Assembly: GCF_010111755.1 (NCBI RefSeq)
Contig: NC_088959.1
Coordinates: 1,078,526 to 1,142,525 of the forward strand
DNA from: Nakaseomyces glabratus
Lineage: Eukaryota > Ascomycota > Saccharomycetes > Saccharomycetales > Saccharomycetaceae
DNA: 64,000 nucleotides
Reading direction: 5' to 3'
Shown: positions 40,405 to 55,300 of the stretch, in pieces
Numbering within the stretch: the stretch's first letter is position 1
Layout of the letters: each line of letters begins with the position of its first letter
Made by a program: the position numbers and the translations under genes
Notes under the pieces: model-generated
Databases searched by the model: none
The model's input: only the letters and a program-made list of their open reading frames with translations
What the model was told of the DNA's origin: nothing

Positions 40405-43400
40405 AACTTATTAATATGGCTATATCCTTTTATATAACTCTTCCATAGAACACGCCGTCAAGACCTTATTTCTTATTAATAACATCTCTTCAATTAGATA
40501 ATTAAATTTAAGTAAGATTAAGAGTTTGTATCACATAATTTAGGTAGGTGCTTCGCTTCGGATGATTTTTATTGTGACATTTTTCTACCAGAAGCCATCA
40601 ATCAATGCCTAACACGTGAACCAAGGTTAATCACATGTTACGTAATTTGATCTCCCCTGGCCTACTCGTCCCAGTCGGGAAAATGATCCTGTTTTCGTTA
40701 TCCAGATCAAAAGATGATGCTTCTTTGAGAACTGTGTCCCTCCATTACCCCAAGGCAGTGAGAATGAGTTTACTGCTAAAAACAAAGATCAGATACTATA
40801 GCTTTGTCTTTTGATGAAAGATATTGTCTAAGAATTTGTTACCTTAATTCTTAACACGCTTGGCAATTTCAACTGCAATTACTCTTGTTTATTTTGAATC
40901 CTCTATATCACTAACTATTTCCGCTTTAAAATTTTTTAGTTCTATTTAAAGCCAGTTTTTTTTTAATAGACGCTTGGCATTAAAGAGTTTGTCCCTATCA
41001 CAAACTATTTTGTTTATATATTTCCATCAAGTATGAGTATAATTGACTAAAAGTTCATATAAATCAATTAAAAAAGATAATAAAATTACATTGATATTGT
41101 AATATATAATATTAAATTATTATTAAATAATTATAAATTAGAACCACTTAATAATAAACGTATTGTGAGTTCAGTATGTCATTGAAGAAATAACATTCAT
41201 TGTATTTTGTTTATAGAATCCGATTAACACAATCTTATTCAGTTCTATAAGTACAAAGGACTTTCCCACACGAGTAAAATGCACCTATTTTTATATAATT
41301 GTTGGACAGATTGATCTTTGAATTTGTCCCTCGATTCAGTATTATAGCCATTATGCTAAAAAAAGAATCTTCGATCATTGTAGAGCTTGACTAAGACTGT
41401 CAAATAGTTTCATTGAATATTTTATCTTAAGAACTGAGTTATACTGTTTGTTTCAGTCCAAAAAAAGATATAACTATCTCACAAGTACTAAAAAATGAGA
41501 AATATTTCCTTTAAAACAATACTGTGATGCAATACTCACCTTTAAGGGTTGAGTACTGATTTTTTCCCAGAATCTAGTTGGTTGCTCATTTAAAGCGCAA
41601 TTCGGCCTATCCAACACTAGCAAAGACCAACCTCTGTAAGAATGACAATATCTTAGTAGGAATTTTAACAAATTGATACTTTTCCGGTGATATAATATTC
41701 AAAGAATAAAATTATAGTATGAAAATATCCTTCTTAAGCTCGATAAACTCTACACACCATTTTGCAACTTTTCATGGAGTTTCTATTCCTATATTGTATA
41801 CTAGATATTTAACTTCATTAAATACTACTATATTATAATAGACAGAGAGAATAATATTTTCTACTATTGTTCTTCTAGAGACTGCAAGCCTAGATGATAT
41901 TTAATATGTAGTAATAGTATGAAAGTGAAGGCAAACTTCAAGAAGAGGCTTATTTTTAAGCGTAATAACAGTTTAACCATGCAGTATACCAAACTAACCA
42001 GTTCATTAACTCAATTAATCAGCACTAGTAAAGGCAGCGTAATGAACAACACTGAGTAATTGACTATACTGCCTATTCACAAGACACAAATAGTAGCAGT
42101 TTACTGGCTATAATAAAATTTTTCTCTATCTGTAACTCTCTTAAAAGCAGCAACAACCTGGAGTCCAAGTCTTTGACATATAACATTCAATATCGATGTT
42201 CTAAATTTGTCGCTTTGTTATCACAAATTGTTGATTCCATTACATGCTTAATATTGAAAGGTATTGAACAATACCACTCTATCTTCTTATCTGAAAGCAG
42301 TCGGCCAACTATAAGATAGTTACGAACATCCTCTCAAATTAAAAATTTCTAATTGATTCAGCTGTTAATAAGGTGAGTATTACATACTGATGCACTGGAT
42401 TATGCAAAAATATATAGAATGCTTAATTTCAGCTGCACATATATTACTAAAATCTCAGTCTAATTTTGACCTCATGGACTACAAATCAATATTAGATTTG
42501 AACTATGAAAATCATTTTCAATAGGAGAGTTTTTTATCATTCTTGAGTTACGAGCAATGAATGTTAATGGCAACATGTTTTACCTATTAACAGAGATACA
42601 TCTTCTTAGAATCATAATAATATAACATTGATCAATAACATTTAAAGAATGAATTTTTGTTTGAAATGATCAACAAATAAACCAGGTTTATAACCCAGAT
42701 AGTTATTTTTATATTACCATACTTTTATAAATTTTGAATGTAAGCGATAAGCAATATGTATAGTTTCAATAAGTTAAACAGAAGTATGAAAACTGTAACA
42801 AAACTGTTCGGATTTAACTATTAATATCATGACTATCAGACACAGAAAGCATTCTCTATCATCTATAACATAAAAGTAATATACTGTTTATCTTCCTAAG
42901 GTTATTACTGAAGCCATCGACTCATTTTAACAGGCAACTCCAACAAGTCTATTAAAAATATTCATCCAATATGAGATTGCAACATGGCAATATTCATCAA
43001 TATATCCCGTGATATTCATTTTACAATTCCATATCGGCAAGAAAAACACTCTTTCAAATATTGTGAGAATTCCGATCCATCAAACTTTTGCTAGTTGCTA
43101 ATACACATTGTGTTTAACGTAGAGGGGAAGCTTTATTTTAGACTTAACATGATCATGAAAGACATAGCCTTCCGATATAACCTTGGAACATGGATTCTCA
43201 AAAAGTCCTTTTGCTATGTACTGAAAGGTTTCCCTGGTTAGCAAAGGCATGAAATAATTAAAAATTTTTTTAATTGCTCACTTCTTTTGAAAGGCAATCA
43301 AAGACACAGCAAATCACACTATTATTATTGTAAAAGCTAGGAAGAAATTAATGGCAGATTTTTATATAGAAGTCATAATGTGTCTATATTAGGACCCAAC

Positions 43401-46400
43401 TAAGCAAACTGGTATCTGAACTTGCATAATGCACTTAAGCCAATAAAAAACAAATATTGAGATAAACTAAATGATCAAGTCTCATTTAATTTAGTAAGCG
43501 AAAATCATCGATATTAGGAACATCCTATTCCTCAAGTAAACTGATATCCATCTTAAGCATTTTCTACCAATATAAGTGAGCGAACCTAATTTTATTAGAA
43601 CAGATTTCAGATTATGGATTGGGTTCCTTACGAACTGGGCTATATGGTTATATTTTATATGAAACTAGTTTACAATATATACGCTAGAATTATGCTTTTT
43701 TGTAGTTGTTGCCAATCAATGCATTTATCCATTGCTAGTAATCGATGCTATAGCAGTACAAAGTGGAATGATGAAAACTAATGCAATGAATAGGATCTTG
43801 TGGCAGCATAAAATGGTAAGGAAAAGAAAGTGTGAGGGCAAAATATTCTGTTTCGCCAAATATCATGTATAACGAGATATTATTATTTTCATTAGACGTT
43901 AACCACTTCACCAATTCCTCTAGTAGACAATTTGTATTGCCAGAGCAAACAGTATGTAAGCTGTCTATACCAAAATATAAAATATAATAGAAATTTAAGG
44001 ATTATGTGAAAAAAAGTTAGCAATTTCATAGTGTGTACTAAATTTGTTATCTTATCTAAAATATTTAAATAAATATATATATATCGTTCCATGTTACTGC
44101 GCTTAAAAAGTAAAACAAATCCACCGGGTGGTATAAGAACGTCGAATAATGTAATCACGATTATATACGTATTTTTTTGGTATATTGGCTAAGTGTTAAT
44201 TACAATAGATGTGTTCGAAATAGTAGTAACACAATTTTTCACCGAAATATAAAGAAGTAAATTTCTATGCCAAATCCTAAATTTAGTGTTCTGGAATACA
44301 GATTTTAATGACTATTGGCTAATAACAATTATACTAGTCATGATGTCTTTTCTAGGACCTGTTCTTCTATGCTACCATGGGAAAACAGTATTTTTTCATG
44401 TTGTAAGTCCTAAGTAGCAAGAATTATTTATGATTGATTGTAGGATAAACAACCCCATAAAAATATTCCAAAAAAATACTATTCAATCTCTTTGAAAACC
44501 AATTCAAAATACGGATTATATACAAACAATAGATAATCTTTATCGATTATTAATTAGTATGTCTTTTGATAGATGGAACTGTAAATCCAGTTCGGTATTA
44601 CTAGTTCTTGACTAATTTTCAATCCGTTGGGTAGTATTCAAACAAGTCCCTTATTCGAGGTATTCTCAATTCAAACGTAAGTTACCGGTATAACCTCTAA
44701 TGCTTAATACTTGAGGTAATTATTTTTATGAGTTATTTTGAATCGATTCTATCTTGAACTCTAATTTTACATTACGATCAGAATGTATTTAGTGTTTATA
44801 TTTTACGCACAACTTAAAATATCATCGAGTTACTCAATAATTTTTCATTATATGTTGCAAATCTACTTATGAGATAACTGCGGTAGCTTTACTGGCATAT
44901 GATAATTAAAGCTCGCAAAAAATCTGATAATTTCCAAAAGTAGGGAAAAATATCGAAGAATAGGCGAAGAACTTTCTATAAAATGGAATTATTTTACAAA
45001 ACATCTTAATGCTCTTTGTAACCACGTTCTATGGTTGGTAACTTAATACTTACAATTTTAAAGCAAGGACTTTGAAAATGGAACGTGATCTAACACAATA
45101 CAAATCCAAGTATACTGAGATACCTATAGTCCTAAAATTTCTATGCCATAGATATTTATGGTTGAAAATACTTCTAAACTTCCTAGATCAGTATTTGTTG
45201 TTGATTTCATATTCATATAGAAGGCCGGATTAAAAGGGAAAATAACAGATAGAATATACTTGAGCGGATCGATTGAATATATTGGACATATTAAAAAACT
45301 GAAACAGCAATTTCCGTTGCTTACATTAAATTGACTTTTGAAAATTTGTGGTAATCTTCTATATTGCTACAATAACAAGGGTCATTAAAAATAAGGGCGC
45401 TATTTCCTGAAAAGCCTTTCAAAATAGATAATTGTTTTATTCCAATTTCAATATATACACATTTATAGGTTGATAGTAAATACAAAAAAAAGACAAAATG
45501 AAACAAATTGATATAAACATTCACTACAGAACATTAGGACCCGTAGTGTCTTTGTAGGTATCATCAGACAAATAAATCAATTTTCTATAATAAAATAATC
45601 TTTATGTAAGACAAAGAAAGTCAATAAAAACACATCATTAATGATATCTTTCTTTATTATTCGCCTAAAGTCGTTTCCTTAATTAAATGTGAAATAATCA
45701 GAATAATTTATTACGTAAGGTTTTAATCAATAAGAGATATGGCTTATATATTTTACACCAAACTTATCATTCATTGAGTGTTAGGATAAGTAAATATGGT
45801 AATCACAAGAATTATGATACAAATAAGATAATAATAGTTCATTCTAATATATGTCTTTAATATAGGCAGTAAAATTTTTGAACGGTAGAGAAATAAAAAA
45901 AATAGTCATGCATTTAATATTTTTCCCTAACTCTTACAGTAAATTAGATAGAACTACGTTTTGATAGATTTTATAGAGATCATTTCAACGAGGTACAGCA
46001 AACCTTTATATATAATATCGATTTGAATGCGGTTATCTGCTGAAATGGAAGGACTGTACATAAGAAATTAAATGTATTTTGGATTAAGAACATTATAATG
46101 AAAACCAGAGAAAAGAAATAATCGAGACCTAAGCTTTTGCTTTATCTATGAAAATTGGTCTTATGAAGGAACCAGTTGAAATATATCTCGATATTGTAAA
46201 TAATCAGATAAACTCAAGATAAATATATCTGACAGAAAAAATTCAGATTTGCTACTGTATTAGTTTTCTTTTTCTTTTTTTTGTTTTATAAAATATATGT
46301 TTTATCACAATCTGTAACCTTCCTATAATACCAACGATGAACAATAAAAAGAACAGTGAATTACAATTTATGCTACTTAATGTGTCATTAATGTTTTTGG

Positions 46401-49400
46401 ATATAAGATAAATGCTTCAAGTCAATTATAATATAATAAAATATATAACTTCAACTTTTGGAAAACGGTTACCAACTTTAACAGGTAAACAAAAAAATAA
46501 GTTACTTGATAGAGATTAATTACAAATATAACAGGAGTGAACAAACATTTGTATCTTACATTCAAATTTTAGGAACTATTACACGGTAGTATTTTTAGTT
46601 GTACCGCAACTCGTCTTTACAGGGTAAGATCTTCTTTTTTATCATCACCGATAGCTATAACATATACAGTACTCATTTCTCTATCAGTATACTATGCTCA
46701 TTGATTTTGCTCATATATATACAAAAAAAAAAATTGCTGCTATCTTGACACAAAATAAGATATGTAATTCATAGCGTAAGAGCTCTGTGTTTAGTATTCT
46801 AAATGTTTCATACCTGTCCAGATTTCTTTTCACAGTTTTGCAGTTTACACTAAATTTCTAAAACCCACAATTAGAGGAAGAACTCTAGGACATTAAAAAT
46901 ATATAGTAACGTAATAGCCATCTTCGTGTTTATTTGTAAATACAATGGCTTTATTATATGTATTTTATTCGCTATCTACTAGGTTATAACCATGAAGGAA
47001 CCCGAAGTTGTGCAATAATAATTCAAGAATGAAAAATATACCTCTTTATCCTGTGAGGTTAAGTAGCGTAGTACATTGAACAAAATGATTATAAAAAAAT
47101 ACTTGTCCTAAAAACAAAGCCGTACAATTAAAGCATAAAATTACAATTTTTCTAACTAATAGTAATGGGAGTTTTACCATCCAAATAGATAATACATGAC
47201 ATATAATATATTTGATCATCCTTGTATGACATCCATAAATGACATCCATATAAAACGTTTTTATTTATGTTTCAAATTTCTAAAGCGACTGGCGCTCAAA
47301 ATAATATGAGGCTCGAATCAGTTAGCAGGGATACTGTTTTCACACAAAAGTCAATTGTCGTTTATATTACCAAATTTTATAAATTTCGAGGTAATTCTAA
47401 AAGCGGTAATGTAATAATGTTTCCTTGGCTAAAGAAAAAAAATCATGAAAATGGATGGCATTATTCATACAATATATTACCATATTTTATTTTAATTTAG
47501 ACGATTATTATGGAACAGTTAATAGGATCCTATGTGCTAAGCTTTTGTTGGTAAAGAAATATGATATCATATACTTAAATTATTTGGAAATTCTATCAAA
47601 AATAAATAAAAAAAGGATTAGAGGAGTTATTGGTATATAAATCAAATAGGAGCTCTGTGTTACAGTTTGAGACGTTAAAATTAAATAAAACTATCTCATG
47701 TACTACATATATACTCCAGAACAAACAAAAAAGGCATCAAATATAAAACAAATTTTATAGTTCTGATTGGTGGGCTCGAATTTTGCTTCTAAATATGGTT
47801 GAAAAGGAATTCTTATTAGATTAAAAAAAAAAACTGTTACTTTGCTCCATTAAAGGTCTAATATATCATTTATATACATAGAATAATTCATACCAAATAT
47901 TTTTTGTATCTCTTACAATGTAAGATCATATAAAGGCGTGATCTTGTACCGCTGGTAATAGATAATCATAGGTCCTACAAAGTTGTTAGGAATTAATCAG
48001 CCAAAACAATCTGAGAGAATATTACCTCCCAAGGTCATTTATTGAACACCAGCAGTTTGTAATACTACTGAGAACTAATTAATAGAAGATGCAATATTTT
48101 GTATTTAGATCACACCTATGACGCTTGGGGAACATACATGGAAGATATTTTAAATGAGTTTAATTATTTTTCAAACCAAGACAACTTTGTAGTCAATAAA
48201 ATATAAATTATAGCAGGAAATTTCTATTTAATGACAAGATAATCCTCAAATGAGAGTATGAGGAAATATTAAATAGTATATAATATATTGCATATAATAA
48301 CAAATATATTGATTAGCCTTTTATATCGATGGTTTTGTTACCCGGAACGAATGTGTTGGGAATCGCTACTAGGTTTATATACATACATTACAACATAGGA
48401 GTTGCCAATATTAAGAGGAATCCTAAAAAACACTTCTGTGCTTTCTAATAATTACCTATCACTATAGATTGTTTTTCTGGAATGATTTCGTAAAATAGAT
48501 AAATTGAAACGCTTATACTATATACTTAGTAACATACATACTAAATCTAAAAATAACTTTGAAGTGTTGAATTTATTAAGGTCTGAAATAGTTTCAAAAT
48601 ATAATAAATCTCATATAATTTGTATGAACAAATGTATGAGTTTCCATAAAACTAATCTATTTTCCTTGATTTTTAGAAAACCATTTTATGCTTGTTGAAA
48701 GCACCAGCAAGGGCGAGAAACTATCAAAATTGAAGAAGCAAAATAATATCATAGTGCTTTTATTATGTAGATGAATTGAATTATCTAAATTTTATGTTTT
48801 CAATTTTAATGATGATTTAATAATTTAAGTACACAGTATGTGTTATGGTAAACAATACTTGAAAAATAAGTTCATACTTCACTTTTTTCTTGGTAAGTAT
48901 TGATAATACTAATTTAATATCAGTGTTGAGAACTTATTATTATTAAATTGCCATTGAGAATAATGGTTTTCCATTCCAACAGTACATTCAGCTAAATGAC
49001 CATAAGATTTCATGTACCAAAAAAGCTGAACACCACTTTTCAATAGTATGGCATTCTCTCACGAGGAAGAGATGTCAGTTTACTGATTATTATAATTTCA
49101 ATTTTTTTTACTATATATCAATAGTATCACTCCTATATTTTTGCATTGCTGTCGAAATCAGTTAACTCTTTTAGTATCATAGGAAGATTTAAACGAATTC
49201 GATTTCGGACAAATTTCATTATTTCCGATAATTAACTACATAATCATAAACGAATGGCGTCCGATTATTCGTACCGGCACTGTAAATTAACGACGTAACT
49301 TCTATATTCATTGGCCCACTCTTCTAATAACAAAAGGATTTTGTGTTCGCTCATTGTATATAACCGATAAAAATTTAAAAGCGACAGAAAATCCAGTTAA

Positions 49401-52313
49401 TTAATACATAAAACGAAAAAGATTCAATAAATTTAACAGCTCAAGCAGAGACAAATGGTTTTATCTATATACTGAAATTACTAATATTAAATTTCAAAAA
49501 ACTATACTTCTGTTAAGTTGTTTGTCATTCTCAAATTAATAAAATACTATCGAAATAACACTAATTCACCATAAAAAATACGATAACAAAATGCCGCAGT
49601 GTCTGTATAATCTATGAAATAGTCATAAAATGAATGCAGAAAGGGAATTTACAGTAAAAAAACTCTCCACTATTAATAGGCGTTGTTTCAACAAAAATAC
49701 ATTGCTTTAAAAAATTTTCCAGTACTGATACTATATCAGATAATATTATAATTTAGTAGTAAACGATTTGATATGTATTTCTGTAGAGAGAAAAAAATGA
49801 ATACTTCGTTTATTTAATTTTTACTCAAGTTTATTAGAAGCTACTATTGAAGATGATCTTTTAATATAGTTCTGTAATAATTTTGAAAATAATTATATCA
49901 AAACGAAACAATCAATTACTGACTATGTAATAAATAATACTGTTTTTTAGTAGTGGAAAAACAGCTTGCTTTCAATGCGTATACTAAACACTGTTTTACG
50001 AAATCTGTGCCAAATTCTCCTCAAGTGTGAGATGAGCCTTTAACTTTACATATATAACAACAAATAGAAATAAAGGGGAAATATGTTCATCAAAATTTCT
50101 TGCTATCATATAATTTGCTGACCCCTAACTTATACAATATCTATATAACCAATTGCTTTCCATTTCAATACAATTCATTATACAAATATAGCATAGGCAT
50201 CGATTTAACAATATACGTATCTTGTCTTAAATTATTATGAAATATTTAGTGGTAACAACATATTGGATTAATATACATAACTCTTTCTGAATTGTTTAAT
50301 TACTCAACCAGACTTTTGATCGAATTAGTATTTTTGTGCAGGGTAATATGGAGCAATTTTGTTCAAGAAAAAGCAACAGAAAAAGAAAAAGAATGTCAGC
50401 AAAAAAAGATGAAAAAAAGAAAGAAAAGAAAATGTCATAAATAGGGAAGTAAGCCAAGGCAATAAAAATAAACATCTATGCAGTTATTTATTGCACTGCA
50501 TAACAACCAGTAAAAAAATCGTTTACTTTTTAATATTTTATTTTCAACACCTTTTTTCACTGCACTATAATCTACGACAATCAAACTGTTGAAGAATTTA
50601 ACACATCAACAGCCCATTTAAATGTGTGTTTGTAGGGTGAGTTTACAAATATACCTTTCCAACTTTGCAATGTTTGTCACATACTTAAATTCTAAGCTTT
50701 TCTAGAAACTTGTGCCACAATTTTTAGAACGCAGCACTACTTCACTCAAATGTTATTAGCTTTTCCTCAATTGCATACTTTTGATGTTCATAGTTGTAAA
50801 AGAATACAATTTTTAAAACATAGTATAGAATACTATATTTACCAGGTTCTCCTCAAGTAGATAATGACATTATCATTTTCTAGTTGTGAATCAATAACTA
50901 TTGTGAAACAAAAAAATGGTAAAAAGTACTTTCCTATATGTTCCTTGAATTATTACCTAAAACTGAAACTCGTTAAATTGCTTCATTTCATTTTGGAAAA
51001 ACGAAAGGAAGCAGAAGAAGCTAGAATCGCTGCTAAACCTCTGATGTCCCAAATAATGAAAAAAATCACTACATAATTTTGGGCAAAAATTATCCATATA
51101 ATAATATTGCGCATTGTGTTCTTATCTTACAAATCGCCATACTGTAATTTGTGAAGTAGCAATGATGCTGTTACAAATCATCAGTGTAATCTTATACCTC
51201 TTTAAACATACAAGAAACCTCATTAAATAATTAATACAATTTTGTGAGAAGTGCCCTTCAGCTAATTAAACGAAGCTTTTGATGCTACACAATATAATCT
51301 ACTCTTTCATATGTCTGATCTCTCCATTTTTCATGAATTGTTTTATTTAAAGACGTTTCAATAAATTCTCCGGAATACGTTTTAAATTTGAAGTAATACC
51401 TGTGGAATGTTGCCTGTGGGAAATTAGTTTGGTAAGCAATGATTTATAAACTATGATCTCTATTTTGCTGAATAAAAGGGAATAGAAGTCACATATCAAA
51501 TAATTTTGCCATTATTCTGTAAGGATTTTATAATAGATACCTTTTCAAGATCATTAGTAGGTATAAAATTGTTTTTAATATACCCGATAATTATATCTTC
51601 TCTCAGATATTTGACAGAGAAAAAACAGAATTATTTTGCTGTTACTATACCAAAAGAAGCTCATAAAGTACTCTGTATCAAAACTGAAAGTACGGCTTTG
51701 TTTTATTAATTACCCAATATTTTGTTAAAAGAGGAGTAATGATGCAGATTTACTATAATTGAACTTAACTCATAAATTAGTAAGACATTTATTCATTCTA
51801 TTGGATCATCTAATAAAAAAAGTACTTTGCTTTGCACAGAATATTAAGTTCAAAGGAAATTTAACAACGGATGTGACATGTAACTAATTTTTGCTTTCTA
51901 AACGACCTAAGGGTTTTACTATTTGAAGGAATCACAATAGAAAACTAGCTAGAAATATTAGATCCGGCATTGTAAGATCAACAAGAACGTTCTTTCAGAT
52001 AGTATTGCGAGTAAAGATGTATTTTATTTGTGGCTTATGGAATATATGCTGTACCCTTCACCTCCCAAACGTTTTGAGATTTATCATTTGTTTTCATGAA
52101 GTATATAAAGAACACAAATAAAAAGATTTTTGAGTCTTTAATGGCACAGAATTTTCTTTCCTATTAAAGCTCAAAAAGTTCTTAGGTCTAGATCTTAATA
52201 AGTAAGAACAAGCCTGTTAGTTAAGAATCGTCATTACAAAGTGGGCTTTTGAACTAAAAACTACAAATATCGAAAATCAAGAAAAACAATTTACCATTAG
52301 TGAAAACTCAATA
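40405..52313. other. 11.9-kb AT-rich gene-free region
   Basis: No ORF longer than ~90 codons and none with recognisable protein features, on either strand. The MRM1 promoter occupies the first few hundred bases (CACGTG at ~40611). The rest is AT-rich with frequent homopolymer runs, including a pure A/T stretch at 41100-41140. I found no tRNA, no complete LTR or transposon, no CDEI-CDEII-CDEIII centromere and no internal telomere repeats. A 70-codon frame at 50864-51076 has a coding-like end (separate finding). The last ~1 kb is the adhesin promoter. Confidence 0.7.
52103..52109 (+). promoter_or_regulatory. TATA box of the adhesin gene
   Basis: TATATAA in GTATATAAAG, ~205-210 bp upstream of the adhesin ATG. 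Confidence 0.5.
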
Positions 52314-55300
52314 ATGAAAAAAAGACTCCCATTCCCCATATGGATTTTGTGGGTGATTCGAATTTTCAGTATTATCTGCAATGTTACTGCCCAAGCCGTG
52401 ATTGAAACTGATACTATCGTTGACGGGAATAATCCCACCGGATACGGAAACGGTTATATCGTTTTAGGAGGCGCTTATTTAGCATTTCAGGAAATGAATT
52501 CTGTTCCAATGTATCAGACAGTTAAAGTCGACAAAGGGGGTGCTCTTTACTATATCAACGATAATATGAAAGGGTTTGATATTTCTTCAAGTCACGCTCT
52601 ATTTGGCGATTTTGTTTTTCAGAATGATGGTATAGTTGTTGTGGATGATAGGAAGAGTACATCCTCTGGTTCCTGGACAATTAATGATGGTACCTTCACC
52701 AATACCGGACATATGATGTTTACATCTAGTCAGGGTGATACAATCGGCATTTATGCAAGCTCTACAACAAACACTGGTCTCATCTATTCGAAAGGTACTG
52801 ATAGAAACAAACCACAACAAGTGAAAATAAGTAGCGGTAATAATTGGATTAACACTGGTACAATTTGCTTAGCGAATAGTACTTACAAGCTAAGTAAGGC
52901 TATTCATGGTGGTGGATGTATTTCTGTTGGTGAAGGATCTGTTTTTAATATCTACGACTATGATATGCAACAACAAACAATATATTTATCACACTCCTCT
53001 TCTGTTTTGGCCTTTACTAATGGACAAAATGTTGCCGTTCACGGTTTAGGAAATGGTAACGGGTTTTTATACCCCATATTTCCAATCAGAAAGGTTACCT
53101 ACAATTCTTTGACCGGTATAGCAACATTTACAACTGGTTTCATAAGTCTACAAAAGTTCACAGTAGATATTGGCTTAGGTTACAACGAATCTGACTTCGA
53201 AATTGTCAAAAGTATCAATATTCAAGGCACAAATTACAATAATTACAATTTTGTAATTTACAAAGGACCAACACCAAACTCAGCACCATCAGTATGTCAA
53301 CCATGTATTGAGATTCCATTATATACCTTCAAAGTTCCTAATTCATATGAGACCATTAATGATTTAGGTTTTTCAGAAACAATTTCTTTCTTCTCCACCT
53401 ATAACTCAAATGACTTGCCTATGATTGGTACTACAACTATATTCTCACCTCCTGACGTGTACACCTTGACAAGATATAACGAAAGTACAACCGAAACTAA
53501 TGTCGTTAGCAAGGTTACAGGTATTGATTTGAACGGGTCTCCATTTGCTTATTATACTACCATTACTATTGAAGACAAAAAATTACCAGAAGTTGTAACA
53601 ACAACTATCACAGTTACAAATGAAGATGGCAGTGAAAATACCATTACTACAGTAAAAAGTAACAGTCCTACAATGGATTCATTTACATCATCAAGGCCAT
53701 CAAATTCATTTAAAACTGTTTCATCTATGAAAGATAAGGGGTTGGAAGGTAAAGATAGTATATCCACAACCATTACAACAAATTCTGATGGTAAACCAAC
53801 AACAATCTTTGACATCAATTCAAGCAATGATAACATTGATAAGACTGTAATACGTTCGAATAGTGAATCTTTAACTACCACAGTTATTAGTTCATATAAC
53901 GCCACCACCAATTCCAATGGCAATTTTGCGACTATGGTTACTACTTCTCAAAGTCCACTAATAAAAAGAGCTGCTGAAACAGCAGTAGTAACTGATAGTC
54001 AAGGAAATGTCATCACTGAGGTAATATCTATGATACAAGCTACAGATCCAGACGGTGTGATATATCTTACGTTAACAACTATGACACCAACTGACAACCC
54101 CAAAGTCACTCCTACCAATGTAGTAACTACTTACTCACCTTCAATAATAACAGGTGTTGGCGATACAATGATAGTGACTGATAATCAAGGCCATGTCTTC
54201 ACTGAAGTAGTATCTCAGCTAGTAATTGAAGGTGCAAACGGTACACCATCTCTGACGTTAACAACTATGACACTAACTGACAACCCCAAAGTCACTCCTA
54301 CCAATGTAGTAACTACTTACTCACCTTCAATAATAACAGGTGTTGGCGATACAATGATAGTGACTGATAATCAAGGCCATGTCTTCACTGAAGTAGTATC
54401 TCAGCTAGTAATTGAAGGTGCAAACGGTACACCATCTCTGACGTTAACAACTATGACACTAACTGACAACCCCAAAGTCACTCCTACCAATGTAGTAACT
54501 ACTTACCCAACTTCAAAATTAACAGGTGTTGGCGAAACAATGATAGTGACTGATAATCAAGGCCATGTCTTCACTGAAGTAGTATCACTGTACGAAACCT
54601 TAGATAAAAACGGTCACCTGTCTCTTTGTTTAACAACAATGACCCTTCCAGATGACCACACAAGTATAGTTACCGGAACTGAGAGCAGTGCTCCTACTAA
54701 AGTAGAAACTACTTACCCAGGCAGTGGTTTAGTTACACTAACAGTGACTGATAGTCAGGGTCATTTGACCACTGAAACAATATCCTGGTATGTAACTACA
54801 TATAAAGACGGCGTGGTGTCTATATATGAAACAACGGTAACACCAACCACCAACCCAAACGTCTCTCCTACCAAAGTAGAAACTACTTACCCAGGCAGTG
54901 GTTTAGTTACACTAACAGTGACTGATAGTCAGGGTCATTTGACCACTGAAACGATATCCTGGTACATAACTACATATAAAGACGGTGTGGTGTCTATTTA
55001 TGAAACGACACTAACACCATCAATGACCACAGATGAGTACACCACGGCAATTACCAGCTCTGACTTTGTCTCTCACATCACTACCACAGACTCCAATGGC
55101 AAGCTTACCACAATTGTTACCACAGTGATCACATACACAACCGTAACCACCGTAATAAACTACCCAACACAAGTTGAAACCACCACAGACTACAGCACAG
55201 TTTCCAACGGCAAGCCTACCACGATGGTCACCACCATCCCATTGACCAAGCCAAGCGGCGAGGCCGACTACACCACCGTGATCACCGGCTCTGACAGCAT

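Noticed and set aside
40611..40640. CACGTG and ATCACATG near MRM1 as possible centromere CDEI
   Set aside because: No AT-rich CDEII of the right length follows and no TTCCGAAA-type CDEIII was found.
41100..41140. 41-bp pure A/T stretch as a mitochondrial DNA insertion or replication origin
   Set aside because: Too short and low in information; flanks show no mitochondrial gene sequence.
48354..48981. TGTTGG...CCAACA boundaries resembling a solo Ty LTR
   Set aside because: The ~628-bp spacing is long for an LTR, no 5-bp target duplication flanks it, and the interior has no LTR-like features.
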